From contig JAJBTQ010000013.1 in assembly GCA_020860755.1 (NCBI GenBank), positions 6,702-39,488 of the forward strand: a stretch of 32,787 nucleotides of DNA, given 5' to 3'. The notes under the pieces are model-generated. The model was not told the origin of the DNA. It ran no database searches and was given only the letters and a program-made list of their open reading frames with translations. This DNA comes from Lachnospiraceae bacterium (GTDB lineage: Bacteria > Bacillota > Clostridia > Lachnospirales > Lachnospiraceae). The translations under genes and the position numbers were made by a program. Shown piece after piece: positions 7,188 through 15,156 of this stretch. Numbering within the stretch: the first letter of the stretch is position 1; the number at the start of each line of letters is the position of its first letter.

Positions 7188-8282
7188 ATGGCGACAGTAA
7201 GACAAAAGGACAAAGACCGGGCCGAGCAGATGGTCCGAAGCCTGGGGATGGATCCCCTGCAGCTTTTGTCCCTGGACAACCTGGATAATGGGTATTTTTT
7301 CGGACCGGATGATAGCGGTGTGATCTTTTATACGCTTGCGGGCAAGCGGGCGCTCTCCCTGGGTGATCCTGTCTGCAGGGAAGAGGATTTAGACCGGTTG
7401 ATCCGGGCCTATATAGACTTTTGTGAACGCAGGGAATACCGCTGCGTCTTTAACTCGGTAGAGCAATCGGTCGCTGAAGCTCTTAAATCCGTAGGATTTC
7501 TTGTTGCGAAATATGGCGAGGAGGGGATCCTTTTCTTGTCAGAGTACGATCTCTCCGGAGGGAAAAAAGGCGCGCTTCGCCGGAACGTGGCAAAGTTGGA
7601 TAAATGGGGCTGTACCTGTGAGGAATATGATCCGGAACAGCAGCGCAATCCGGATCTGGAACGTGAGATCGGCGAATTGCAGAAGGAATGGCTGGAGGAT
7701 AAAAAGCTGAGTCTGACCTATTCGGTCGGAGATCTGCAGTTTGCTCACCCCTGCGGCAGACGCTATTTTGTCACGCGTGATAAAGAGGGAGATCTGCTGA
7801 CTGTAGTCTCTTTTCTTCCTTACCGGCAGGAAAAGGGCTGGTGCATCGATGTCATGTACCGGAAGCCGGGCGGGCTGACCGGCGCCATGGAGCATACGAT
7901 CATCTCCGCTGCATGGAAACTAAAGGAGGAAGGGGCCGAGGAGCTCAGTTTAAATATCGCGCCGCTGGCCGGGATCGACCCGTCCTCTCCGGATGCCAAC
8001 CGTGAGGAAAAGCTGATGCATGCGGCTTTTGATTCGCTGGATTACGGCTACGATTTTAAAGGGCTTTATCGCTTCAAGGAAAAATTTTCGCCGTCGGAGT
8101 GGAAACCCCGGTTTTTGGTTTTCGATCACCGGATCTCCATGGTCCAGCTGGCAAGGTCCATCGCAGATGTAAAAGGAGCGTCCGACCCGGAACTTTGGAT
8201 GAAGTATGGAAAATTTTTCCTTTCCTATACACTGACACCACGAAGATATCAGAATGAACAAAAAAAGGAGGATACAATATGA
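7188..8282 (+). CDS. Soluble DUF2156 (LPG_synthase_C-like) protein
   Basis: The 364 residues resemble the cytoplasmic catalytic half of MprF, the GNAT-type domain that passes amino acids from aminoacyl-tRNA to phosphatidylglycerol. The DUF2156 pattern is visible in YFFGPDDSGVIFYTLAGKRALSLGDPVC, quoted here only in part as GKRALSLGDPVC, and in an RRNVAKL stretch. A late LSLNIAPLAG strand and GLYRFKEKFSPSEWKPRF also match. There is no membrane flippase domain, so it is a stand-alone soluble form as found in many Clostridia. Its donor and acceptor are unknown. The ribosome site AGGAGGG lies 7-10 bases before ATG 7188. Its stop overlaps the start of the flavodoxin gene (ATGA), indicating translational coupling. 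Confidence 0.8.
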   Translation: MATVRQKDKDRAEQMVRSLGMDPLQLLSLDNLDNGYFFGPDDSGVIFYTLAGKRALSLGDPVCREEDLDRLIRAYIDFCERREYRCVFNSVEQSVAEALKSVGFLVAKYGEEGILFLSEYDLSGGKKGALRRNVAKLDKWGCTCEEYDPEQQRNPDLEREIGELQKEWLEDKKLSLTYSVGDLQFAHPCGRRYFVTRDKEGDLLTVVSFLPYRQEKGWCIDVMYRKPGGLTGAMEHTIISAAWKLKEEGAEELSLNIAPLAGIDPSSPDANREEKLMHAAFDSLDYGYDFKGLYRFKEKFSPSEWKPRFLVFDHRISMVQLARSIADVKGASDPELWMKYGKFFLSYTLTPRRYQNEQKKEDTI

Positions 8283-8728
8283 AAACACTGATCATCTATT
8301 ATTCCAGAGCAGGCCATACGGCCGCAGTGGCAAAAAAAATTCAGGCCATTGTGGGAGGCGATTTGTTTGAGATCAAAGGGACTAAGAACTACGGGAGCTA
8401 TGCCCGCGCTATCATGATCGCCCGCAGGGAGTTTTCCAGCGGAGAAATGCTGGAATTCGTGGGAGATGTCGACGATTTTGATTCGTATGACCGCATTTTG
8501 GTCGGATTTCCGGTCTGGTACGGCAAGGCTCCGCAGTTAGTAATCTCGTTTTTGGTTTCCCACAATTTCAAGGGGAAGGATGTCTATCCGTTTTGCACAA
8601 GCGGCTCAAGCGGCCCTGAAGGAGCACAGCAGCAGCTGCAGAACGCTTGCGGCAAAGCGACTGTGCATCCGGGGATCCGCTTCAAAGAGGTGAATAAGGC
8701 AGACGTTGAAGCATGGCTTGAAGGCTGA
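8279..8728 (+). CDS. Flavodoxin-family protein
   Basis: The 149 residues begin MKTLIIYYSRAGHTAAVAKK, the phosphate-binding loop of flavodoxin folds (Y-S-x-x-G-x-T), which holds FMN. FPVWYGKAP supplies the loop that stacks on the flavin ring, and FCTSGSSGPEG matches the third loop typical of flavodoxin_4-like proteins. It is cytoplasmic and probably transfers electrons or reduces a small substrate. The gene overlaps the DUF2156 gene by 4 bases and precedes sirtuin 2 by 45 bases. Other SirTM loci carry flavin-linked oxidoreductases, so a redox partner here fits that theme. The link in this operon is an inference. Confidence 0.85.
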   Translation: MKTLIIYYSRAGHTAAVAKKIQAIVGGDLFEIKGTKNYGSYARAIMIARREFSSGEMLEFVGDVDDFDSYDRILVGFPVWYGKAPQLVISFLVSHNFKGKDVYPFCTSGSSGPEGAQQQLQNACGKATVHPGIRFKEVNKADVEAWLEG

Positions 8729-8773
8729 ATCTTAAAAACAATTGACAGATATGCAGCAGAAAGGTAAAAAACG

Positions 8774-9502
8774 ATGGACGAACAAATCACACAGTTAAAA
8801 GAATACATGGATCAAAGCAGTAATACGGTCGCGATCACCGGATCCGGCATCTCCTATCTTTACGGGATGAGCCGGTTAAAACAGATGTCCAATCGGATGG
8901 ATCTGATGCGGAAACTATCTCCGAAGTATGTGCAGAAGAATCCGGAGGATTTCTACAAGGTCATGAGAGAAGCTTTTTTGGACGCGACCTTTAAGCTGGG
9001 GCCGAGCCCGGTGCACAAACAGCTGGCCGAGTTTGAAAAGAGAGGAATGCTCTCAGGTATCGTCACGCAGAACTTTGACTGCCTGCATCAGGAAGCCGGT
9101 TCGACCAACGTGGTAGAGTTCCAGGGCAGCTTTGATGACAATATCTGCGTGGGGTGCGGGGCCCGTTATCACGACTATAAGGTCTGGGATGAGGGGAAGG
9201 CTCCGCGCTGTGAAAAGTGTGGTGCTCCGCTGATGCCGGCATCCTTTGACCGCAATTTCCCGGGCCATGACAGTGAATATAATGCGCGCATGAATCAGGC
9301 GGCCGATATGATCGCCGCGGCGGATCTCGCACTGATCATGGGAACGACAGGGTTCATGAGTGAAAACTATATGGCTAAGGTGACACCGAAGACCACTTTG
9401 GTGCAGATCAACCCGTCGCCGACCAGATTCGATTCTATGACGAAGCTGAATATCCGCCGGGATGCCGAAGAGGTATTTAACGAGATACTGAGCGCGGAAT
9501 AG
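8774..9502 (+). CDS. Class M-like sirtuin 2 (most diverged copy)
   Basis: The 242 residues show GSGIS (23-27) in place of GAGIS. TQNFD (98-102) keeps the canonical Gln that the other two copies lack. The zinc cysteines are C125, C128, C146 and C149, with a late QINPSP strand. Gln117 (EFQGS) again replaces the catalytic His. After the NAD loop the sequence (YLYGMSRLKQMSN) shares little with copies 1 and 3, and the GTTGF loop replaces GANG. These changes suggest a different acceptor or altered NAD use. A ribosome site (AGAAAGG) lies about 9 bases before ATG 8774. The gene precedes the macrodomain gene by 34 bases. Confidence 0.85.
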   Translation: MDEQITQLKEYMDQSSNTVAITGSGISYLYGMSRLKQMSNRMDLMRKLSPKYVQKNPEDFYKVMREAFLDATFKLGPSPVHKQLAEFEKRGMLSGIVTQNFDCLHQEAGSTNVVEFQGSFDDNICVGCGARYHDYKVWDEGKAPRCEKCGAPLMPASFDRNFPGHDSEYNARMNQAADMIAAADLALIMGTTGFMSENYMAKVTPKTTLVQINPSPTRFDSMTKLNIRRDAEEVFNEILSAE

Positions 9503-9536
9503 AGATCATTATTGCATACGGAATAAGGAGAATACT

Positions 9537-10502
9537 ATGCCGGATATGGAAAATATGAGCCCGGAAGAATTAAAGAAACTGATGGCCCAGATGCAGCAAA
9601 AAGAATACGAGGGTCTTACTCCCGAAGAGATTGAAGAGAAGAAAAAGGAGAAGGAGATGCGCAAGCGTAAAAACATAGCCCTTCTTGACGAGACCATAGA
9701 GCTCTGTCAAAAAGGGTGCTATGAGCGGGACGGGAAGACGGTTGAGATCGGATTGTCCGAAGAGGAGATGCGTGAGATCTGCGTGTTTCTCCCGGATGAG
9801 ATCGCGGCACTGCCTGCGAAAGCAGAATCAGAAGGGCAGCAAAAGGCAGCGTTTCGCTGTGAGAACAAGGATGCGCTGTCTCTTGCACAGGAGGATCGTG
9901 AGGATCCGTCTTACCAAAGCGGAAACAGTGGAGCCAACGTGCTCGTCTTAAATCTCGCCAGCGCTACCCGTCCGGGCGGGGCTTCTCGCGATGGCGCAAA
10001 CGGGCAGGAGGAAGACCTCTGCCGCAAGAGCACACTTCTTCTTTCCTTGGAAACGGAGGAAGCCAGGCGCTACTATGACTACAACAATGATCTGCACACA
10101 CGTCTCGGCTCCGACGGAGTCCTGATCTCACCCCATGTGGCTGTGATCCGGGATGCAAAGGGAGAGCTTTTAGCGCAGCCCTTTGAGATCTCCGTGATGT
10201 CCTGTTCCGCTCCGATGGTACGCCTTGGGCTGGAAGGGAAATCGGAGGAAGAGTACAAGGAGATGCTGCTTGGCCGGATTCGCGGGATGCTGCGCTGTGC
10301 CGGCAGTTTGGGTTATAAAAATCTGGTGCTCGGAGCATTCGGGTGCGGCGTGTTCGGAAATGATGCCGCGGTCGTCTCGGACGCATTTAAAAAAGCCCTG
10401 GACGGGACGGACGGATGCGGTTTTGAGCACGTGGATTTTGCGGTGCTGTGCACGGAAGGAAAAGAGTACAACTATCAGGAATTTTGTCGAAACTTTGGGT
10501 AA
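9537..10502 (+). CDS. PARG-type macrodomain protein (TIGR02452-like), probable ADP-ribose glycohydrolase
   Basis: The 321 residues begin with a charged helical lead (SPEELKKLMAQMQ). The PARG-type N-terminal region follows, with DETIELCQKGCYERDGK (about 51-67). In the macrodomain, NLASATRPGGAS (139-150) and GQEED (156-160) together resemble the bacterial PARG signature G-G-G-x(6-8)-Q-E-E; the third Gly is Ala. Two adjacent Glu (158-159) are the expected catalytic residues. GAFGCGVFGN (266-275) is the phosphate-binding loop. The predicted role is removal of ADP-ribose added by the flanking sirtuins. The ribosome site AAGGAG is well spaced. The gene lies between sirtuins 2 and 3, with only 6 bases before the latter. 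Other SirTM loci usually carry a zinc-containing or MacroD-like macrodomain. Confidence 0.85.
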   Translation: MPDMENMSPEELKKLMAQMQQKEYEGLTPEEIEEKKKEKEMRKRKNIALLDETIELCQKGCYERDGKTVEIGLSEEEMREICVFLPDEIAALPAKAESEGQQKAAFRCENKDALSLAQEDREDPSYQSGNSGANVLVLNLASATRPGGASRDGANGQEEDLCRKSTLLLSLETEEARRYYDYNNDLHTRLGSDGVLISPHVAVIRDAKGELLAQPFEISVMSCSAPMVRLGLEGKSEEEYKEMLLGRIRGMLRCAGSLGYKNLVLGAFGCGVFGNDAAVVSDAFKKALDGTDGCGFEHVDFAVLCTEGKEYNYQEFCRNFG

Positions 10503-10508
10503 TAATCT

Positions 10509-11213
10509 ATGAATGATGAACAGATCAAAGAACTTTATCAGGCTTTGGAGGACAGCAGTTTTACCGTCACGATCACCGGCGCAGGGATCTCTATCGCGGC
10601 CGGCGGCGTGACCTATTCGGGAATGCGTTCCCGCGGTGCCCGTCGGGGCATGAGGTCCGACGATCCGGAAGCTATGTACCAATATTTTTATCAGGCTTTT
10701 TTAAGCTCCATGTTTGAGCATGGTCCGACCTATGCGCACAAAGCGCTGGCCAGATTGGAAGAGATGGGGAAGATGCAGGGTATCATCACCACAAACGTAG
10801 ACTGCCTGCATACGATGGGAGGGTCGAAAAACGTGGCGGAGATCCAGGGCAGTTTCCAGACCAATGTCTGCACCGGCTGCGGAGCGTGGACTTACGGCTA
10901 TGAGATCTGGAATCACGGAAAGATGCCGACCTGTGAAAAGTGCGGGAGCACCCTGCTCCCCTACAACATTTACAGCCATGCCGGACTGCTGACATCTCAG
11001 CTTCAAAAGGCACAGAAGTGGATACAGCAGGCAGACCTCATCCTGATCATCGGGGCCAACGGAAGTTACACCCACATGTACTGGGATTACAAAAAACCGG
11101 ACGCCGGGATCATTCAGATCAACCCCGGGAGCACCTATTTTGACCGGGTGGCTGACTTAAATATCCGGGAAGAGTCAGACCCCGTATTTGAGGCATTGAT
11201 GAAAATGGAATAA
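10509..11213 (+). CDS. Class M-like sirtuin 3
   Basis: The 234 residues have GAGIS (24-28), TTNVD (94-98), zinc cysteines C121, C124, C142 and C145, and a late IIGANGSY loop with QINPGS. Gln113 (EIQGS) stands where deacetylases have His. It is closer to sirtuin 1 than to sirtuin 2: both share AGG-rich sequence after the NAD loop, the ITTNVDCLH segment and the GANG loop. The start follows the macrodomain stop by 6 bases and has almost no ribosome site, so it is probably translated by coupling to the macrodomain gene. This would tie this writer to the eraser in amount. It ends 4 bases before the convergent antiporter gene, with no terminator between. Confidence 0.85.
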   Translation: MNDEQIKELYQALEDSSFTVTITGAGISIAAGGVTYSGMRSRGARRGMRSDDPEAMYQYFYQAFLSSMFEHGPTYAHKALARLEEMGKMQGIITTNVDCLHTMGGSKNVAEIQGSFQTNVCTGCGAWTYGYEIWNHGKMPTCEKCGSTLLPYNIYSHAGLLTSQLQKAQKWIQQADLILIIGANGSYTHMYWDYKKPDAGIIQINPGSTYFDRVADLNIREESDPVFEALMKME

Positions 11214-11217
11214 TCCA

Positions 11218-12852
11218 TCAGGCGCTTTCTTCTGTGTGGATCCGGTCTTTTGCTGTCACTCTTCGTATGATAAACAGTGTCGCCAGCATCAGGGCAACCC
11301 CGATCGGCAGGCAGATGAACGCGTTTTTCACGAACCCTGCAATGATATAAGTCACAAAGCTGACACAGGCCACTGTGATGGCATAGGGCAGCTGGGTGGA
11401 GACATGGTTCACGTGACTGCACTGAGCTCCGGCGGAGGACATGATCGTCGTATCCGAGATCGGAGAGCAGTGATCGCCGCACACGGCACCTGCCATGCAG
11501 GCAGAGATGGCGAGGACCAGCATGGTCTCGTCTGTTCCCGCGAATACGGCGACAACGATCGGGATCAGGATGCCGAATGTTCCCCAGGAAGTGCCTGTGG
11601 AGAACGCGAGGAAGCAGCCCACCACGAAGATGATCGCCGGCAGGAAGTTGAACAGATTGCCGCTCGCCGAGCCCACGGCATTGGCCACAAATTCGGAGGC
11701 ACCAAGGCTCACGGTCATCGCCTTTAATGTCCAGGCGAGGATTAAAATGATCATGGGAGGGATCATCGTCTTGGCTCCCTCCGGGATACAGCTGCCGATC
11801 GATTCCCGAAGTGTGAGTACCTTTCGGGCCGCGTAAAAGAGAATCGTAATGATGAGGGCGAGGAATGTGCCGAGCATCAGGCCAAAGGCGGCTTCACTCT
11901 CAGAGAATGCCCGGATAAAGGGCACTCCCTCGAACAGACCTCCGGTGTATACGATGCCGAGGATACAGCAGCCGATCAGCACAAGGATCGGAACGAGCAG
12001 ATCGACCACGCCGCCTTTTTTGTCCCCCTCTTCCTCCTTATCGCCGTACGGCCGGTCCGCGGTCGTAAACAGATCTCCGGCCAGAGCATTTTTCTCATGC
12101 TTTCTCATCGGGCCGTAATCCATCTTAAACAGAGTGAGGACGATCAACATCGTGATCGTCAAAAGAGCATAATAATTGTATGGGATCGCCCGGATAAACA
12201 GAGAGAATCCATCCTCCCCCGGCACGAATCCGGTCACCGCGGCAGCCCAGGATGAGATTGGCGCGATGATGCAGATCGGGGCGGCTGTGGAGTCAATGAT
12301 GTAGGCCAGCTTTGCCCGGGAGATCTTGTGCTCGTCAGTCACCGGGCGCATGACACTTCCCACGGTCAGGCAGTTAAAGCCGTCATCGATAAAGATGAGC
12401 AGGCCGAGGCAGACCGTGGCGAACTGCGCACCCACGCGGGTCTTGATATGCTCTCCCGCCCACCGTCCGAACGCAGCCGAGCCTCCGGCCCTGGTCATGA
12501 GACACACCATGATCCCGAGCAGTGTCACAAAGACCAGGATCGCAATGTTATCTGCGTCCGTGAGGACTCCGACGACGCCTTCTTTAAAAATCTGGGGGAT
12601 GAGCAGATCCCAATGTCCGATCGAATAAAAGATACCGCCGATGACGATACCGATAAACAGAGAACTGTAGACTTCTTTTGTGATCAGCGCGAGTACGATG
12701 GCCACGATCGGCGGCACGAGCGCCCAAAACGACGCGTACATGGATGGAACATACTCTGCCCCCTCTTCCGCGGCAAATGCAGTTACACCGCTGCACGCAA
12801 TCAGCACAAGCGCGATCAATATTCCGGAAATAATTTTTTTCTTACTCTTCAT
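11218..12852 (-). CDS. NhaC-family Na+/H+ antiporter
   Basis: The 544-residue protein has about 12 hydrophobic segments and the NhaC domain order: an N-terminal LVPPIVAIVLAL segment, FIDDGFNCLTVGSVMRPV, STAAPICIIAPISSWAA, and FSTGTSWGTFGILIPI with CGDHCSPISDTTIMSS. The last two are family hallmarks for ion passage. Such carriers exchange sodium, or organic substrates in some branches (for example malate-lactate), for protons. The first 28 residues look like an uncleaved or cleaved signal (TAFAAEE), and this longer form is common in Clostridia. The start at 12852 follows GGGAGA. It points away from the zinc-ribbon gene at 13034. Confidence 0.88.
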   Translation of the reverse strand: MKSKKKIISGILIALVLIACSGVTAFAAEEGAEYVPSMYASFWALVPPIVAIVLALITKEVYSSLFIGIVIGGIFYSIGHWDLLIPQIFKEGVVGVLTDADNIAILVFVTLLGIMVCLMTRAGGSAAFGRWAGEHIKTRVGAQFATVCLGLLIFIDDGFNCLTVGSVMRPVTDEHKISRAKLAYIIDSTAAPICIIAPISSWAAAVTGFVPGEDGFSLFIRAIPYNYYALLTITMLIVLTLFKMDYGPMRKHEKNALAGDLFTTADRPYGDKEEEGDKKGGVVDLLVPILVLIGCCILGIVYTGGLFEGVPFIRAFSESEAAFGLMLGTFLALIITILFYAARKVLTLRESIGSCIPEGAKTMIPPMIILILAWTLKAMTVSLGASEFVANAVGSASGNLFNFLPAIIFVVGCFLAFSTGTSWGTFGILIPIVVAVFAGTDETMLVLAISACMAGAVCGDHCSPISDTTIMSSAGAQCSHVNHVSTQLPYAITVACVSFVTYIIAGFVKNAFICLPIGVALMLATLFIIRRVTAKDRIHTEESA

Positions 12853-12873
12853 AAGTCTTGTCTCCCGTGCATT

Positions 12874-12902
12874 AAAATATCATAAACCACAGGTTGTTTC
12901 AA
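12874..12902 (-). promoter_or_regulatory. Promoter of the antiporter gene
   Basis: On the minus strand TTGAAA (12897-12902) and TATTTT (12874-12879) are separated by 17 bases, 22 bases before the start codon. Confidence 0.5.
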
Positions 12903-13033
12903 TACTTGCTTTGGGTAGACACATCTATAAAAAGCGTTGTCCCGGGGATAAAAAGAAAACTACGGTTCGCTTTTTTTCGCTGTTATGCTAGAATTAGAGA
13001 AATAAGAAAAAAACATACAAGAGAGGATAAACT

Positions 13034-13579
13034 ATGTATTGTCAAAATTGTGGAAATCAACTCCGGGAGGACGCAAAGTTCTGCCCGAAGTGCGGTGCGG
13101 CTGTCTATCCTGCCTCCGGGAGGGAGTCAAACACGCAGCAAACGCAGCGAACGCAGACAGAGCAAAAGGCGTCTCCCAATGCGGGTCAGCAGGCGACAAG
13201 CCAGGGATCTGATTCGAAGTCAAAGGTGGGACAGGTCTTTTCCCGTATGTGTGAGAAAGCAAAAAAGACCGTATGTCCGCCTTATGTAAGAGAAGATGCC
13301 CTGGAGTTTGCGGCCGCGGGCCTTGCCATTGCCGGCTTCATCGTCGCGCTGTGTTCCTTTAGCGCCTTTTTTGTGTACTATGTGCTGGTTTTGGCCATAA
13401 TCGCCTGTGCGCTGGCGGTCGCCGGAATTGTTCTGGCGGGTCTGCAGATCCGGAGGGACAGGCTGATCAGCTTCTTCTCCATCGCAGCGCTTGTGTTTGG
13501 CATTATCGCCGTCATTATCTGTATCCGTGAGTTTGTGCTTGTGATCCAATGGTTTCGCTGGGTGGGCTTTTACTATTAA
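13034..13579 (+). CDS. Zinc-ribbon membrane protein
   Basis: The 181 residues begin with a zinc ribbon (C3, C6, C17, C20; YCQNCGNQL and FCPKCG). A Gln/Thr/Ser-rich linker runs to about residue 70, followed by three hydrophobic segments (about 92-113, 115-137 and 143-170, the latter partly split). The zinc ribbon should face the cytoplasm. The ribbon has the same cysteine spacing as the next gene, suggesting common origin. Function is unknown; zinc_ribbon_2 membrane proteins of this kind are widespread in Firmicutes. The ribosome site GAGAGGA is well placed. A possible promoter has TAGAAT at 12989-12994 with a weak -35 (TTCGCT). It opens a five-to-seven gene signalling cluster. Confidence 0.75.
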   Translation: MYCQNCGNQLREDAKFCPKCGAAVYPASGRESNTQQTQRTQTEQKASPNAGQQATSQGSDSKSKVGQVFSRMCEKAKKTVCPPYVREDALEFAAAGLAIAGFIVALCSFSAFFVYYVLVLAIIACALAVAGIVLAGLQIRRDRLISFFSIAALVFGIIAVIICIREFVLVIQWFRWVGFYY

Positions 13580-13622
13580 AGCCCGTAACGGGGACAGCGG
13601 TGTACGTTTGTTTAGAAAGAAT

Positions 13623-13657
13623 TTGCATTTCGTTGGTGTGACACGTATAATGTAGTC
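13623..13657 (+). promoter_or_regulatory. Promoter of the zinc-ribbon/TPR gene, shared motif
   Basis: TTGCAT (13623-13628), 17 bases, TATAAT (13646-13651), then GTAGTC (13652-13657). The same -35, spacing and GTATAATGTAGTC string recur at 15196-15230 before the PP2C gene. The start codon lies 28 bases after the -10 box. Confidence 0.7.
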
Positions 13658-13679
13658 ACTTAAAGAGGAGCACGATGCG

Positions 13680-14975
13680 ATGAATTGTCCGAACTGCGGA
13701 GAAAAAATTCGAGAAAACGCAGACTTCTGCCATAAGTGCGGAACACCGCTTACAAAGGAAGTGCCGGCAAAAAAAGCAAAGGTTAGTCCGGTCCAAAAGA
13801 GGAATATGATCCTCACGGCAGCCTTAAGTGCCGCTGCCTGTGCGGTGGTCGTGGTGTCAATGGGAATCTATGCCCATCGGTCAGGGGAAGAGGAACAGCT
13901 GCAGACCTATCTGGCTGCGGGCAACACCTATATGGAAGAGGGAAATTACGAGGAGGCCGCGGCAGCGTTTAAGTCCGCGCTCCAGATCGATCCCAAAGCG
14001 ACGGAGCCCTACAATGGGCTGGTCCGGGCCTATACAGGGCTGGGTGATATGGAGCAGGCGCAAGCGGTCTACAACGATGCCTTAGATACGATCCAAGGAG
14101 AGGTGGACAGTTTAACGAGCCCGCAGGAGGCCAGTGAGATGCAGGTCGCATCAAACAGTTCCTCCTCAAACAGCAGTGCCGGCGGGGGCTCTTCCGGCTC
14201 GAACGGAACAACTGGCGGGAATGCTTCCGGATCGAACGGGACGCCTTCAACTACTGATTCGAATACAACTAACGGGAACGATCCCACAGAAGGCGGGAAC
14301 ACGGGTTCAAATACGACACCGGAGACATCCCCCGTGGATGAGAGCGCGGTTCAGGGACTCCTGCAGACGTTTTCCGTGCCGGTCGCGAGCGAATTGGAGA
14401 GTTGGTATGACGGTACCGGTCAGGGGAACTTTGAATATGAAAACTTTGATGCGGATCAGGTATACACCGTGGCTGCACTCTCTCTCGTCCAGACGCAGGG
14501 AGATGAGCTTTTTGATACAGATGAAATCTACTGCTTCCGGGACGGCACGATGACCCTGCCCGATGAGACGGAAGAAACATCATCGGAAGAGTATGGGGAA
14601 GATGCCTATATCGCACTGCCGGATGAGCTCTATGCACAGACGATCCAAAATATTTTTGGCGATGAGTACCCTCTGGAAGGATTTGTCGAATGTGAGAGCG
14701 AGTGGGGCGTTGTGGTCAGAAGAGATGATTCCGGACAGTTCTACCTGAAGCAGTGCGATCTTGATCCGCAGCTTTCCGTGACGATCGAAGAATGCGCCTC
14801 CTCTCCGGATGAGACCGGAGCGTATGATGTTCTTGCAAAGTACAGCGGCCATGGTCGACAGTACTATATGCGCTGTCAGGTCGTCTTAGATGATGCCTCT
14901 GAATACGGATGCATCATTTCCGGGATGACACCGGCGGGAGACGGCAAGGTGGACACAGCGGAATCTTCCCAATAG
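13680..14975 (+). CDS. Zinc-ribbon, single-pass membrane protein with TPR repeats
   Basis: The 431 residues show a zinc ribbon (C3, C6, C17, C20) and a basic linker, then one transmembrane helix (about 43-65). Tetratricopeptide-like repeats follow (about 73-140, YMEEGNYEEAAAAFKSAL and GLGDMEQAQAVYNDAL). A long Ser/Gly/Asn/Thr spacer (about 155-220) leads to an unrecognised acidic C-terminal domain with paired cysteines. Topology should place the ribbon inside and the TPR and C-terminal parts outside. This mirrors the kinase at 17009, which also has a cytoplasmic domain, one helix and an outer TPR region. An ATG at 13675 is followed at once by a stop, so 13680 is the start, with AAGAGGAG upstream. 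A terminator follows at 14997. Confidence 0.75.
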   Translation: MNCPNCGEKIRENADFCHKCGTPLTKEVPAKKAKVSPVQKRNMILTAALSAAACAVVVVSMGIYAHRSGEEEQLQTYLAAGNTYMEEGNYEEAAAAFKSALQIDPKATEPYNGLVRAYTGLGDMEQAQAVYNDALDTIQGEVDSLTSPQEASEMQVASNSSSSNSSAGGGSSGSNGTTGGNASGSNGTPSTTDSNTTNGNDPTEGGNTGSNTTPETSPVDESAVQGLLQTFSVPVASELESWYDGTGQGNFEYENFDADQVYTVAALSLVQTQGDELFDTDEIYCFRDGTMTLPDETEETSSEEYGEDAYIALPDELYAQTIQNIFGDEYPLEGFVECESEWGVVVRRDDSGQFYLKQCDLDPQLSVTIEECASSPDETGAYDVLAKYSGHGRQYYMRCQVVLDDASEYGCIISGMTPAGDGKVDTAESSQ

Positions 14976-14996
14976 ATGATGTGATCGAAAAAACAG

Positions 14997-15056
14997 GATC
15001 CCCTGCAAGCGGGACTCCGGCAACGAACCGGGACCGTCTGCGGGGGATCTTTTTTT
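14997..15056 (+). terminator. Intrinsic terminator after the zinc-ribbon/TPR gene
   Basis: GATCCCCTGC (14997-15006) pairs with GCGGGGGATC (15040-15049) with one G-T pair. An inner TCCGG/CCGGG stem lies within, and seven T (15050-15056) follow. Confidence 0.8.
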
Positions 15057-15156
15057 CCGGGATGTGACGCAAAAGCCTGCGTAAAACAGAAAATACAGAG
15101 CAGAGCACCCTTTCTTCTATACTGAAATGCAGGAGAAAAAAAGAGGGGGTATTCCT

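Noticed and set aside
5632-11213. SIR2-based NAD-depleting anti-phage defence system
   Set aside because: Defence SIR2 proteins are usually larger or fused to pAgo, HerA, STAND or other effectors. These are short zinc-bearing sirtuins with a macrodomain, so SirTM fits better. A defence role is not excluded.
11236-11727. Gene antisense to the antiporter
   Set aside because: The opposite strand encodes conserved NhaC motifs. The antisense translation is His/Asp/Gly-rich with no recognisable domain, typical of a shadow frame.
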